Assembly: GCA_902553675.1 (NCBI GenBank)
Contig: CACDLV010000003.1
Span: 1 to 58,406 of the forward strand
Direction of reading: 5' to 3'
Source: an uncultured Pelagibacteraceae bacterium
GTDB lineage: Bacteria > Pseudomonadota > Alphaproteobacteria > Pelagibacterales > Pelagibacteraceae
Length of the DNA stretch: 58,406 bases
Shown: positions 18,011 through 26,266 of the stretch, piece by piece
Position numbering within the stretch: position 1 is the first letter of the stretch
How the letters are laid out: each line of letters opens with the position of its first letter
The notes under the pieces: model-generated
Databases searched by the model: none
Seen by the model: only the letters and a program-made list of their open reading frames with translations
What the model was told of the DNA's origin: nothing
Program-made: the position numbers and the translations under genes

Positions 18011-19021
18011 ATGAAAAAAAATCTAGAGTTGGGTATCATTGGAATAGATCACGGGCATATTTTCGATATGCTAGATGAAATGATTAAAGAAGGTTGTAGT
18101 TGTAATTCTTTTTGGACAGAGGGTAATCCTTTAACTCTTAAAGAATTTAATACAAAATATCCAAATATTAAAAGAAAGAAAAATAAAGAAGAAATATTAA
18201 ATAACCCATCTATAGATTTGATTTTAATATCTTCGGTCCCAGTAGAAAGAGCTGGTCATTCAATAGATGCTTTAAAAGCTGGTAAAGATGTTATGGTAGA
18301 TAAACCAGGCTGTACTACCTTAGATCAATTAAATAATTTGCAAAATACTGTTAAAGAAACCGGAAAAATCTGGTCTGTAAATTTTTCTGAAAGATTTCAT
18401 GTTGCTGCAGTTGCTAAAGCTGAAGAATTAGTAAATGAAGGCAAAATAGGAAAAGTAAAACAAACTATTGGTACAGGTCCACATAGGCAAGGAAACTATG
18501 AAAGACCTGATTGGTTTTATAATCGTCAAAGTTATGGAGGAATCATTACTGATATTGGTTCACACCAAATTCATCAATTTTTAGTTTTTACAAATTCAAA
18601 TCAGGCAAAAATCAACCACGCATTAGTAGAAAATACGACAAAGAAAGAGATTCCTGGTTTTCAAGACTTTGGTGAAGTGAACCTTACTGGTAATGGTGGG
18701 CACGGATATGTTCGCTTGGATTGGTTTACTCCAGATGCCCTTCCAACCTGGGGAGATGGAAGATTGCTAATACTTGGAGACAAAGGTTTTATTGAAATAA
18801 GAAAATATACAGATTTAGCAAAATCAGAAAAAGGTAATCATTTATTTTTAGCAAATAATGAAGAAGTGAAATACATTGATTGCTCTGATGTCAAACTACC
18901 CTACTTTAGAAATTTAATTAATGATGTGATCAATAGAACTGAAACTGCTTGCTCGCAAGAATTAACTTATCTTTCAATGGAACTTGCTATTAAAGCTCAA
19001 GAGCAAGCTGAAAAAAAATGA
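18011..19021 (+). CDS. Gfo/Idh/MocA family oxidoreductase (first of a pair)
   Basis: A 336-residue protein with an N-terminal Rossmann start LGIIGIDHGHIFDML, the family's substrate-site motif in the form VDKPGCTTLDQL, and the second domain with GGIITDIGSHQIHQFL. These enzymes oxidise or reduce sugars, inositols or related polyols with NAD(P). The usual EKP lysine motif is DKP here. It overlaps the next, related gene by 4 bp, so the two likely act in one pathway. The substrate cannot be named. Confidence 0.82.
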   Translation: MKKNLELGIIGIDHGHIFDMLDEMIKEGCSCNSFWTEGNPLTLKEFNTKYPNIKRKKNKEEILNNPSIDLILISSVPVERAGHSIDALKAGKDVMVDKPGCTTLDQLNNLQNTVKETGKIWSVNFSERFHVAAVAKAEELVNEGKIGKVKQTIGTGPHRQGNYERPDWFYNRQSYGGIITDIGSHQIHQFLVFTNSNQAKINHALVENTTKKEIPGFQDFGEVNLTGNGGHGYVRLDWFTPDALPTWGDGRLLILGDKGFIEIRKYTDLAKSEKGNHLFLANNEEVKYIDCSDVKLPYFRNLINDVINRTETACSQELTYLSMELAIKAQEQAEKK

Positions 19022-20091
19022 AAAAGTATCAAGTAGCAATAATTGGAACCAATATAGGAGCAAAACATTTTGAAGGTTTTGAAAAGGTACCTGAGAGATT
19101 TAATGTTCACACATTATGTGGTTTAACTCGGGAAGCCATTGATAAAATACTACAATCAAATACTGAGACAAAAGTTTCTCTAAATTTTGACGATGTATTA
19201 AAAGTTAAAGAAATTGATATCATTGATATATGTCTTCCACCTCATTTACATTTTTCTGCTTGTAAAAAAACTATGGAAGCTGGAAAGCATGTGATTTGTG
19301 AAAAACCATTAGTTTCAAGTATTAAAGAAGTAGACGAATTAGAAAAGATCAGTAAAGCAACTGGTAAGATTATTTTCCCAGTATTTCAATATCGATATGG
19401 TCTAGGATTTTCAAAATTAAAAGCATTAATCAAATCTGGTTTAGCAGGAAACCCTTTAGTTGCTTCTTTAGAAACTCATTGGAATAGAGATAAAGATTAT
19501 TATTCAAAACCTTGGAGAGGAACTTGGGAAGGTGAACAAGGTGGAGCAATTTTAAGTCACTCTATACATATTCATGATTTAGTTAGTATGATCTTGGGGC
19601 CTGTTTCAAATGTTTTTGCAAAATTAACAACTAGAGTAAATGATATTGAAGTTGAGGATTGTGCAGCCCTTTCTATTGAAATGGAAAATGGAACTCTAGT
19701 GACAAGTTCAATTACATTGGGTGCTGCAAACGATACAAGTAGACTTCGATTTTGTTTTGAAGGGTTAACAGCTGAGTCCGGTGCATCACCAGATAAACCA
19801 TATAGTCCAGCTGATGATAAATGGGACTTTTTACCAAGAGCTCCTATAACTCAAGCTCAAATTGATGAAGTGCTATCAAAAGTAAAAGAGCCAAAATCAT
19901 GGTATGCAGGTATGTTTGAAGAAATTGCAAATAAACTAGATGGATATTCTAGTGATGAAGTTACACTACTTGATGCACGAAAATCTCTAGAATTTGTAAC
20001 TGCTGTTTACTACGCTTCTAGACAAAATAAGAATATTAAACTTCCAATCAATAAAGATAATCCTTTATATAATTCTTGGTTACCTAAATAA
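19018..20091 (+). CDS. Gfo/Idh/MocA family oxidoreductase (second of a pair)
   Basis: A 357-residue NAD(P)-dependent oxidoreductase. It shows the nucleotide-binding opening VAIIGTNIGAKHFEGF, the motif ICEKPLVSS with the catalytic EKP lysine, and GGAILSHSIHIHDLVSMILG, a clear C-terminal-domain match. It differs enough from the preceding gene to be a separate subfamily rather than a recent duplicate. The 4-bp overlap implies translational coupling. Probable sugar or polyol substrate, unknown. Confidence 0.85.
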   Translation: MKKYQVAIIGTNIGAKHFEGFEKVPERFNVHTLCGLTREAIDKILQSNTETKVSLNFDDVLKVKEIDIIDICLPPHLHFSACKKTMEAGKHVICEKPLVSSIKEVDELEKISKATGKIIFPVFQYRYGLGFSKLKALIKSGLAGNPLVASLETHWNRDKDYYSKPWRGTWEGEQGGAILSHSIHIHDLVSMILGPVSNVFAKLTTRVNDIEVEDCAALSIEMENGTLVTSSITLGAANDTSRLRFCFEGLTAESGASPDKPYSPADDKWDFLPRAPITQAQIDEVLSKVKEPKSWYAGMFEEIANKLDGYSSDEVTLLDARKSLEFVTAVYYASRQNKNIKLPINKDNPLYNSWLPK

Positions 20092-20113
20092 ATTAGATTA
20101 TAAAATTTTCTTA

Positions 20114-20950
20114 ATGATAAATTTTATAAAAAATAATAATCCGATCTGCATATGTGATATAGGAGCTTCACCAATTGACAAAACAGATTTTATTGATGAT
20201 CTTTACAATAATTCAAATAGCAAAATTATAGGATTTGAACCAAACATTGAAGAGTTTAATAAACTTGAAAAAAATAATCCTAAAAAAAATTATTATAATT
20301 TTGCAATTGGAGATGGTTCTGAAAAAATTTTAAATATTTGTAAAGGTGTGGGAATGACCTCTTTTTTAGAACCTAATATGGATTATCTTAAAAATTTTAG
20401 TTGGTTTGATACTAATTCAGAAATAATAAAAAAAGAAAAAGTTAAAACAATTAAATTAGACTCCTTAAAGGAAAAAATTGATTTTTTAAAGATAGATGTT
20501 CAGGGTTATGAGTCTGAAGTAATAAAATATGGTAAGGAAAAAATTAAAAACAGTTTAGTAGTTCAAATAGAAACTTCTCCTATACCTTTATATAAAAAAG
20601 AAAAAACATTTACGGAAGTTATTGGAAAAATTGAAAAATTAGGTTTCTCTCTCCATATGTTTAATAAAGTTAATACAAAACCTTTTAAACCAATGAAGCT
20701 AAACAATAATATCTTTATGGGTATAAATCATTTGTTTCAGCTTGATTGTGTAATGATAAAAAATTTAGATGAAATTAATAATTTAAAAAAAGAAGATATA
20801 ATTAAAATGATATTGATTATGTTTTACTCGTTTAAATCTTACGACTTTGTAGATTATTTAATTTCAATAATGGATAAAAAATTTAATACTAACTTTATTG
20901 AACAGTATAGGTTGATTGGGGCATCATTTAAAATATCTAAAAGATATTAA
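20114..20950 (+). CDS. FkbM family methyltransferase
   Basis: A 278-residue protein with SAM-binding motif I as ICDIGASPIDKTDF, the acidic ribose-binding IIGFEPNIEEF, and the FkbM hallmark IDFLKIDVQGYESEVIKYG followed by VVQIETSPIPLY. The family O-methylates sugars, polyketides or other hydroxyls. It stands 22 bp after the oxidoreductase pair in the same direction, consistent with decoration of a glycan or glycosylated product. The C-terminal 70 residues do not match the core and are helical and lysine-rich. Confidence 0.8.
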   Translation: MINFIKNNNPICICDIGASPIDKTDFIDDLYNNSNSKIIGFEPNIEEFNKLEKNNPKKNYYNFAIGDGSEKILNICKGVGMTSFLEPNMDYLKNFSWFDTNSEIIKKEKVKTIKLDSLKEKIDFLKIDVQGYESEVIKYGKEKIKNSLVVQIETSPIPLYKKEKTFTEVIGKIEKLGFSLHMFNKVNTKPFKPMKLNNNIFMGINHLFQLDCVMIKNLDEINNLKKEDIIKMILIMFYSFKSYDFVDYLISIMDKKFNTNFIEQYRLIGASFKISKRY

Positions 20951-20991
20951 AATAAAAAAAGAACAAAGAAAACATAAGTAAATAATTAAAT

Positions 20992-21459
20992 ATGGCAGAT
21001 TTAAACAAAGCACCAAATGATTTTTTTGATAATTGGAATAAAATCCAATCAATGTCATATAAAAACGTCATTGAACTACTTGTGAAGAGAAATAGAGAAA
21101 AAAAGATATTATCTTTAATTCAATTTGAATTAGATCAATTTTCAGAAAATGTTCAAAAGGATTTGGCTATTTCTGAAACAAGTTCTTTTTATCAAGAAAT
21201 ATCTAACCTTTTCAGAGACTCAAATTGGTGGTCAGCTGCTACAGTAACAGATGCTTGTAAATATTATTTAAACTGTGCAAGAAATAATATTTCTTATTTT
21301 GAAAACTATGTAGAGGCAGATAGTGATTTATCCCAAAATGAAAAAAATGAGATTTTTGCATTGTATCAATTATGTACATTATTTGTTTCTTGGAATGCTA
21401 TTAAAGAAAAACAGATCAGAGAAATCATAGATATTAGAAAAAGTTTATTTTTTAGATAA
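20992..21459 (+). CDS. Unrecognised 155-residue protein
   Basis: Not recognised. It predicts a soluble, mostly helical protein without a signal peptide or membrane segment. Notable stretches are NWWSAATVTDACKYYLNCARNN in the middle and LFVSWNAIKEKQIREI near the end. Codon use is like its neighbours and the frame is intact. It lies 41 bp after the FkbM gene and 7 bp before the exported 581-residue protein, so it may be in their transcript. A real gene is likely from its length and ordinary composition, but no function is proposed. Confidence 0.65.
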   Translation: MADLNKAPNDFFDNWNKIQSMSYKNVIELLVKRNREKKILSLIQFELDQFSENVQKDLAISETSSFYQEISNLFRDSNWWSAATVTDACKYYLNCARNNISYFENYVEADSDLSQNEKNEIFALYQLCTLFVSWNAIKEKQIREIIDIRKSLFFR

Positions 21460-21466
21460 ATTTATA

Positions 21467-23212
21467 ATGAAAAAAATAATAATTTATATTCTTATAATTT
21501 TTTTAAATTTAAATATTGCCAATAGCAATGAAAGATCAGAAAAAGAAATTAAATTAGGTGTATTTTTAGATGACCTAAATGATATTGGAAGTTTTGAAAA
21601 AATTGACTTCTCTCCAGAAGGAATGTTTCCAAAAACTGCTACTAGTTTTCATAAAAAACAAACTATTGCTAACAAAAAATTTATTAAAATATTTATAACT
21701 CAAAAAGGATTAATGGAAAAATATACTGATAGAGTCATCTTAGGAATGGCTTATTTTGAATATTTTTATATGCAACAATTAAAGGATAGTGAAAAATCAT
21801 TAAAAAAATTTAAAGAAAAATATCCTAATGTGGGAGCCTCAACAAAAAAAGATTTAAGAAAACTTTATGGCTTAAGTAAAGCAAAAAAATCAATGAGAGA
21901 AGCTCTGGGTATTACTTTAAATGATACTCCTGAAGCAGCTATTAAAAGATATTATACATTATACAAACTCTTAAATCAGGCTGAAATTACAACTATAAAA
22001 ATTTCTAAAGAAGAAAAAAAATTAATAAAAATACATAATAAAATCTCGAAAAATATTTCTAAATTAAAATCTCTTACTGAGGATAAAATAAATATGAGAT
22101 TGAGTAAAAAAAAATTTGATAAGAAATACAATAAAATTTTAAAAACTCTATTCAAAGATTTGAAAAAAAATAAAAATAAAGATTATGAGCTTTTAACTTC
22201 ATTTATCATAGAAATTGAAAAATTAAGAGATAAGAATCTTGAAGCGTTATTAAGCGGATACAAAATTTCAGAATTTGTGCTTCAAAATATAAAAAAAGAT
22301 AAAATACCAAAGAAATTTGAACAAGATTTATCAACTGCTAATTTTGATGACTTTCAACAAGAAGAATTGGAAATATTAGGAAAAATAACTAAGTCGATGA
22401 AACTTAATAAAGATGTTAAATCAAATGAGATCCAGCTACAAATATTAAATTTAGAAAATTCTAATATTCCAGTAAGTAGATTTTTAAATGTGTATAAGAA
22501 TGAGCTAAATGTAAAATTAAATACCATAAACCTTATGGTTGCTTCAGCCTCCGAAATGAAAGATTGGAAACTTAGTGATTGGGCTAATGCTTGGAAAAAC
22601 CCTATTCCAAAATCAATCGTTAATGAAGCTGGAATTGAGATAACTTTGTCTCAAGATGAAATTGAATCAATTAAAGCGCAACTAGCTATGAAAAATTTTA
22701 AGGAACTAATAGATTTAGAAGAGTTTAACAATTTAATTAAAACAAATTCTGATAATTTTTCAAAAATTGGAAATGATTTAAATTTAAATACTCAGTCATT
22801 CGAATTTTCTTTTACGCTTGATGATTTTGCTAAATCTTTTGGTGATACTTATGGATTAGATATTAATAATTATTCTGATTTAACGGATCTAGCAAACGCC
22901 CAGCATGGTGCTAACTGGTCTGTTGAAGAATATGCTTCAGCCTATCAAGATAATGTTGATATTATCAATGCACTTCAGTCAGGCTCGATAACTTCCTTTG
23001 ATGCTGGTCAAATAGCAGCCGCTGCTAATAGTAGTCTTCAGGATGTAGCTGATACTATTAGGGCTGCAACATCAGCTGGTGTTTCAGTAGATCTAGAAGC
23101 AACAGCTCAAGGTTTGGGTTATGGGAGTTTCGCAGATGCAGTTGCAGCATACAATGAACAACATGGAACCAATTATACTGTAGATGAAGCAAAAGAGTCT
23201 TTGGGACAATAA
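21467..23212 (+). CDS. Exported protein of unknown function with Ala-rich C-terminal repeats
   Basis: A 581-residue protein. Residues 1-20 form a signal peptide (KKIIIYILIIFLNLNIANS). The middle (about 60-330) is very lysine-rich and probably coiled or helical. The C-terminal 130 residues change character: low in lysine, rich in Ala/Gly/Asp/Ser, with a repeated unit seen as AQHGANWSVEEYASAY near residue 476 and EQHGTNYTVDEAKES near 562. Composition there looks like a secreted or surface domain. No catalytic motif was found. It is the last gene before the repeat-bounded cassette. Confidence 0.6.
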   Translation: MKKIIIYILIIFLNLNIANSNERSEKEIKLGVFLDDLNDIGSFEKIDFSPEGMFPKTATSFHKKQTIANKKFIKIFITQKGLMEKYTDRVILGMAYFEYFYMQQLKDSEKSLKKFKEKYPNVGASTKKDLRKLYGLSKAKKSMREALGITLNDTPEAAIKRYYTLYKLLNQAEITTIKISKEEKKLIKIHNKISKNISKLKSLTEDKINMRLSKKKFDKKYNKILKTLFKDLKKNKNKDYELLTSFIIEIEKLRDKNLEALLSGYKISEFVLQNIKKDKIPKKFEQDLSTANFDDFQQEELEILGKITKSMKLNKDVKSNEIQLQILNLENSNIPVSRFLNVYKNELNVKLNTINLMVASASEMKDWKLSDWANAWKNPIPKSIVNEAGIEITLSQDEIESIKAQLAMKNFKELIDLEEFNNLIKTNSDNFSKIGNDLNLNTQSFEFSFTLDDFAKSFGDTYGLDINNYSDLTDLANAQHGANWSVEEYASAYQDNVDIINALQSGSITSFDAGQIAAAANSSLQDVADTIRAATSAGVSVDLEATAQGLGYGSFADAVAAYNEQHGTNYTVDEAKESLGQ

Positions 23213-23287
23213 ATTTTATTAAAGTATTTTAATGGATACTAGAAATGAAACTTGAAATATTAGAGATAAATCATGGTTTGAGAGTTA

Positions 23288-23356
23288 ATGAACAAAGAAA
23301 ACGCAAGTAAACTCTGGAAAATTATTCAGGAAGCTGGCGATTATTTGGGGGATTAG
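23288..23356 (+). pseudogene. Truncated duplicate of the 75-residue gene at 24901
   Basis: From an ATG at 23288 the frame gives 22 codons (ending DYLGD) and then TAG at 23354. The bases 23289-23348 are identical to 24902-24961, the beginning of the intact 75-residue gene. After that the sequences part. The remnant has the ATG; the intact copy has TTG in its place. This suggests that the remnant marks the original gene start and that the intact gene now lies behind an inserted cassette. Confidence 0.75.
23289..23348. repeat. 60-bp perfect direct repeat, left copy
   Basis: Identical base for base to 24902-24961, 1613 bp away. Weaker similarity at the same offset extends upstream to 23262 (agagataaa leader), giving a duplicated block of about 87 bp in which the leader has diverged but the coding part has not. 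Confidence 0.95.
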
Positions 23357-23463
23357 AGGGACACATTATTCCACATTAAGCTACATTAAACTACAGCACT
23401 TATGCTAATAATTAAAAATTAACTTAAAATAAATTGCTTAAAGACTCATTAATTTAATTAAAA

Positions 23464-23501
23464 AACTCGATCACCAACTCGACACAAAAGAGATAAATCA
23501 A
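23464..23501. repeat. Imperfect direct repeat, left copy
   Basis: Contains aactcga twice, then acacaaaagagataaatcaa. Its last 26 bases (23476-23501) match 24862-24887 at 24 of 26 positions. The part agagataaatca also occurs exactly at 23262-23273. It lies just left of the two cassette genes. Confidence 0.8.
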
Positions 23502-23556
23502 ATAGCTATTTTTAAAGCAAATAGACTCACGGTTCAGGATTTGGTAGTCTTGGATA

Positions 23557-23742
23557 ATGTCTAAGAAAATAGAGTTGTTAATTTACTTTTTAATCCTAAT
23601 AGGAATAATCTTTGTTCAAGTAGATAGCTATCTATTAGATGGACAATATATAAAAATAATGAGTGGTTCGAGCTCGGTTGTTTGGGCTTTGATAACAATA
23701 TTTTGTATTATTAGAATTTTTAAACGCATAGGTGAAAAATGA
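23557..23742 (+). CDS. Small two-segment membrane protein
   Basis: A 61-residue protein with two hydrophobic stretches (about 7-24 and 37-53) separated by a short polar loop containing LLDGQYIKIMSGSSS. It is probably an inner-membrane peptide. Its stop overlaps the start of the serine protease gene by 4 bp, which argues that it is a real, translated gene and functionally tied to the protease. No family is recognised. Confidence 0.6.
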   Translation: MSKKIELLIYFLILIGIIFVQVDSYLLDGQYIKIMSGSSSVVWALITIFCIIRIFKRIGEK

Positions 23743-24797
23743 TTATGAAAAAACTTCTATCGACCATTGTTCTGGGTTTGTTGTGGTGTAATGTTGTTAA
23801 TGCATTAACTCAAGAAGAGGCTATCAATGAATATTTGTCAGATAGAGAGCTTGATCCAATCGAAGGAATTTGGAAGTCAGTATCAAGCAATAAAGTTTTT
23901 TTTAAAGGTGAATATGATCGGATATTTTTAATTTATAAAAAAGAAGAAAAATTTATTTGCAAAATAATTAGATCAACAAAACTAGACCCTGGTAGAGATT
24001 TTTGTAATTTAACAAAAGGTAGTAAATCTTTATATTATGAAACTGAATCAAATCTTACATTTAATCTAGCAAATACATTTAACGAAATAAGCTCTAATCA
24101 ATGTATAATAAAAGAAGTTATGCCTTGCGATTCTTATGTTAGAATTTGGCCTGAAGTATATACAAGCTCATCTTCTCAAAACCAGTCTGGGAGTAAGACA
24201 GTATCCGCTTCAGGAACAGCTTTTTTTGTAAATAAAAAAGGAAACATCGTAACTAATTTTCATGTTGTAGAGGGTTGCAATGATCAATCAAAGATAATGT
24301 ATAAAGACAAAGAATATTCTGCAAAGTTAATTGCATCTGATAAAAAACTTGATTTGGCATTATTAAAAGCAGACTTAAATAATAAAGATTACTTAAAATT
24401 TTCATATGACCCTGAAAAGATGCAAAAAATATATGCAGCGGGATATCCTTTTGGAAAATATCTAAGTGACGATTTAAAGTTCACTGATGGTATAATTAGT
24501 TCCTTAAAAGGATTTGAAGATAATACTAATCAATTACAAATATCTGCTGCAATTAATCCAGGTAATAGTGGAGGCCCAGTTATAAATCAAAGCGGTGAGT
24601 TGATTGGAGTGGCTGTTTCTGGATTAGACAAAGGTGCAACTGAAGGTATTAATTTTGCAATTAAGTCTGAAGCAGTAAAAACATTTTTGATTGCAAATAA
24701 AATCAAACCATCATCTAGTTATTTTAGTAGAGAATTAAAAAACGATAAACTTCTTAGAATATTAGAAGAAAGCACTGTCTATACGTTCTGTAATTAA
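23739..24797 (+). CDS. Exported trypsin-like (S1C/DegP-type) serine protease
   Basis: A 352-residue protein with a signal peptide (residues 1-22; an alternative ATG is at codon 3). Residues about 25-150 form an unrecognised N-terminal domain with four cysteines (74, 89, 122, 130), possibly disulfide-bonded. The protease domain follows: GTAFFVNKKGNIVTNFHVVEGC with His175, DKKLDLALLK with Asp205, and INPGNSGGPVIN with Ser277. There is no PDZ domain, unlike DegP. It is predicted to act in the periplasm or be secreted. It lies inside the repeat-bounded cassette with the small membrane protein. Confidence 0.85.
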   Translation: MIMKKLLSTIVLGLLWCNVVNALTQEEAINEYLSDRELDPIEGIWKSVSSNKVFFKGEYDRIFLIYKKEEKFICKIIRSTKLDPGRDFCNLTKGSKSLYYETESNLTFNLANTFNEISSNQCIIKEVMPCDSYVRIWPEVYTSSSSQNQSGSKTVSASGTAFFVNKKGNIVTNFHVVEGCNDQSKIMYKDKEYSAKLIASDKKLDLALLKADLNNKDYLKFSYDPEKMQKIYAAGYPFGKYLSDDLKFTDGIISSLKGFEDNTNQLQISAAINPGNSGGPVINQSGELIGVAVSGLDKGATEGINFAIKSEAVKTFLIANKIKPSSSYFSRELKNDKLLRILEESTVYTFCN

Positions 24798-24850
24798 CTA
24801 TGAAAAAACTTTTAGGGATCGTGGTTATGGGTTATAGGATTTTATAGGAT

Positions 24851-24887
24851 AACTCGACACTAACTCGACACAGAAGAGATAAAACAA
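24851..24887. repeat. Imperfect direct repeat, right copy
   Basis: Begins aactcgacac repeated almost at once as taactcgacac, then agaagagataaaacaa. It matches the left copy (23464-23501) with few differences. Just upstream, ttataggat also occurs twice in tandem (about 24834-24850). The cluster of short tandem duplications next to the junction suggests a recombination site. Confidence 0.8.
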
Positions 24888-24900
24888 GGATTGAAGTAGT

Positions 24901-25128
24901 TTGAACAAAGAAAACGCAAGTAAACTCTGGAAAATTATTCAGGAAGCTGGCGATTATTTGGTGGGACAATTACCTGACCATCCAAACCATCCTAAAGGAA
25001 GAAACCCCTATGCTCATGTTGCTGTATGTGTAAAAAGTAAATTTAATGCAAGCTACAAAGATATTCCAGATGAGCAATATGAGGATGTATTAAAATATAT
25101 AGAATTTTTAAAACAAAATCCAAATTAA
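24901..25128 (+). CDS. Small protein of unknown function, intact copy behind the cassette
   Basis: A 75-residue soluble protein starting with TTG at 24901. The end (YKDIPDEQYEDVLKYIEFL) is loosely like the C-terminal segment of phage regulatory proteins of the ORF6C/antirepressor kind; this is a weak resemblance from memory. The truncated upstream copy has ATG where this one has TTG, so the original start was probably ATG and has been replaced by cassette-borne sequence. It converges on the amidinotransferase gene with a 17-bp gap. Confidence 0.6.
   Translation: MNKENASKLWKIIQEAGDYLVGQLPDHPNHPKGRNPYAHVAVCVKSKFNASYKDIPDEQYEDVLKYIEFLKQNPN
24902..24961. repeat. 60-bp perfect direct repeat, right copy
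   Basis: Identical to 23289-23348. It encodes residues 1-20 of the 75-residue protein. With the left copy it brackets 1553 bp containing the membrane-peptide and protease genes. Confidence 0.95.
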
Positions 25129-25145
25129 TTATGTTTGTGAGCTAA

Positions 25146-26261
25146 TTATTGCTTTGGAAAATAATCTTTTAAATCGCCTTCTCGATAAACATCAGCTGTA
25201 CAACAATGAAGACCTCCTCCAAAAGCATATGCATCTCTTAGTTCTACTGGCACAACTTCCATTCCTAATTTATCTAATTGTTCAGCTTGATAAATTTCAC
25301 TTTTTTCTACACAAACTGTTTTAGGGTCTAAAACTAATACATTCATTGAAAGCCAAGTTGATGAGTAACATAATGGAGGTGGTTCGTTGTGTGCAGGTTG
25401 TGCACTGTCTACAATTTCCCAACCATTATCTTCAAATAATTTTCTCTGCTCCTTAGGAAGTCTTCTTTGAGGATTATTAATAATTAAACCTTCTTTAATT
25501 GGGGTAAAAGTCGCATCAATGTGAATTGGGTAAGGGTCACCTGGAAAGTTAACTGCATGAACTCTGTGATCTTTATAATGTCTCTTTAGCCAATCAATTC
25601 CTTTCAAATTTGTTGTAAATCCATGTTGAACAACTAAATCTTTACCAAATCTTAAAACATCTGCTGCATCAAATAACGGCTCTTCCTCAGTAGTTACAAA
25701 ATATTTTTTTTCAGTCCATTCTAATCTTTTTTGAACACCTATTTTATCTGATAAATAATCTTTTCTATAGTCTGCATCAGTTAATCTAGGTTTTGGAGCG
25801 GACTCATGTCTCATGTTAGGATCTTGATTATAATAATTTTTTAAAAGTGGTCGATAACATAGATATTCAAACCAACGACAACGATAACTCATTGTAGCTT
25901 CTAAAATCTCATTACCTACTGTTAATAAAACATCTCTTGGGGGCATACACCCAAACATTGTTTCAGCTTCCCAATCAGGTGTTGATGTTTTTTGATTAAA
26001 ATCTATTGGCGTTGGTCGATCAACTTTAATTCCTTTTTTTTGAAGCATATTTGAAAAAACATCTAAAAGTTGATTTGCTTTATCTACGGCATCTTTTGTT
26101 CTTGGTCCAAACTGACCTCTCATATCACTGTCCTCTGGAACTTTTGCATCTAATGCTGGTTCTTGTGCTGGTATACATGTGCCATCTGCTCTACCAACAA
26201 TTACATGTTTCAATGGATCCCACTCATTCCAACTATTAACAATAGTTTTATTCTCACTCAT
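25146..26261 (-). CDS. Arginine:glycine amidinotransferase
   Basis: A 371-residue enzyme of the amidinotransferase family that moves the amidino group of arginine to glycine, giving guanidinoacetate and ornithine. The catalytic set is present: FDAADVLRFGKD (Asp198/201), PIHIDATF (His247), and GGGLHC with the nucleophile Cys353, which aligns with human AGAT Cys407. SWNEWDPLKHVIVGRADG is the usual N-terminus. It is the third gene of an operon with EamA and creatinase, 5 bp after creatinase. The reaction is reversible, so in vivo it could also consume guanidinoacetate. Acceptors other than glycine are possible. Confidence 0.85.
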   Translation of the reverse strand: MSENKTIVNSWNEWDPLKHVIVGRADGTCIPAQEPALDAKVPEDSDMRGQFGPRTKDAVDKANQLLDVFSNMLQKKGIKVDRPTPIDFNQKTSTPDWEAETMFGCMPPRDVLLTVGNEILEATMSYRCRWFEYLCYRPLLKNYYNQDPNMRHESAPKPRLTDADYRKDYLSDKIGVQKRLEWTEKKYFVTTEEEPLFDAADVLRFGKDLVVQHGFTTNLKGIDWLKRHYKDHRVHAVNFPGDPYPIHIDATFTPIKEGLIINNPQRRLPKEQRKLFEDNGWEIVDSAQPAHNEPPPLCYSSTWLSMNVLVLDPKTVCVEKSEIYQAEQLDKLGMEVVPVELRDAYAFGGGLHCCTADVYREGDLKDYFPKQ

Positions 26262-26266
26262 AAAGA

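Larger units (their letters stand above)
23213..23556 (+). other. 344-bp non-coding stretch with repeat copies and a gene remnant
   Basis: This gap contains a leader sequence from 23262, a truncated copy of the start of the 75-residue gene at 24901 (23288-23356), a short tandem echo of ctacattaa near 23380-23395, and at 23464-23501 a repeat rich in aactcga that recurs at 24851-24887. No intact gene, tRNA or terminator was seen. It forms the left flank of the small cassette. Confidence 0.7.

Noticed and set aside
23400..23556. Possible tRNA 3' end (ggttcaggatttggtag) near the cassette as an attachment site
   Set aside because: No matching acceptor stem, anticodon arm or CCA context could be found upstream; the resemblance is to a few bases of a T-loop only.
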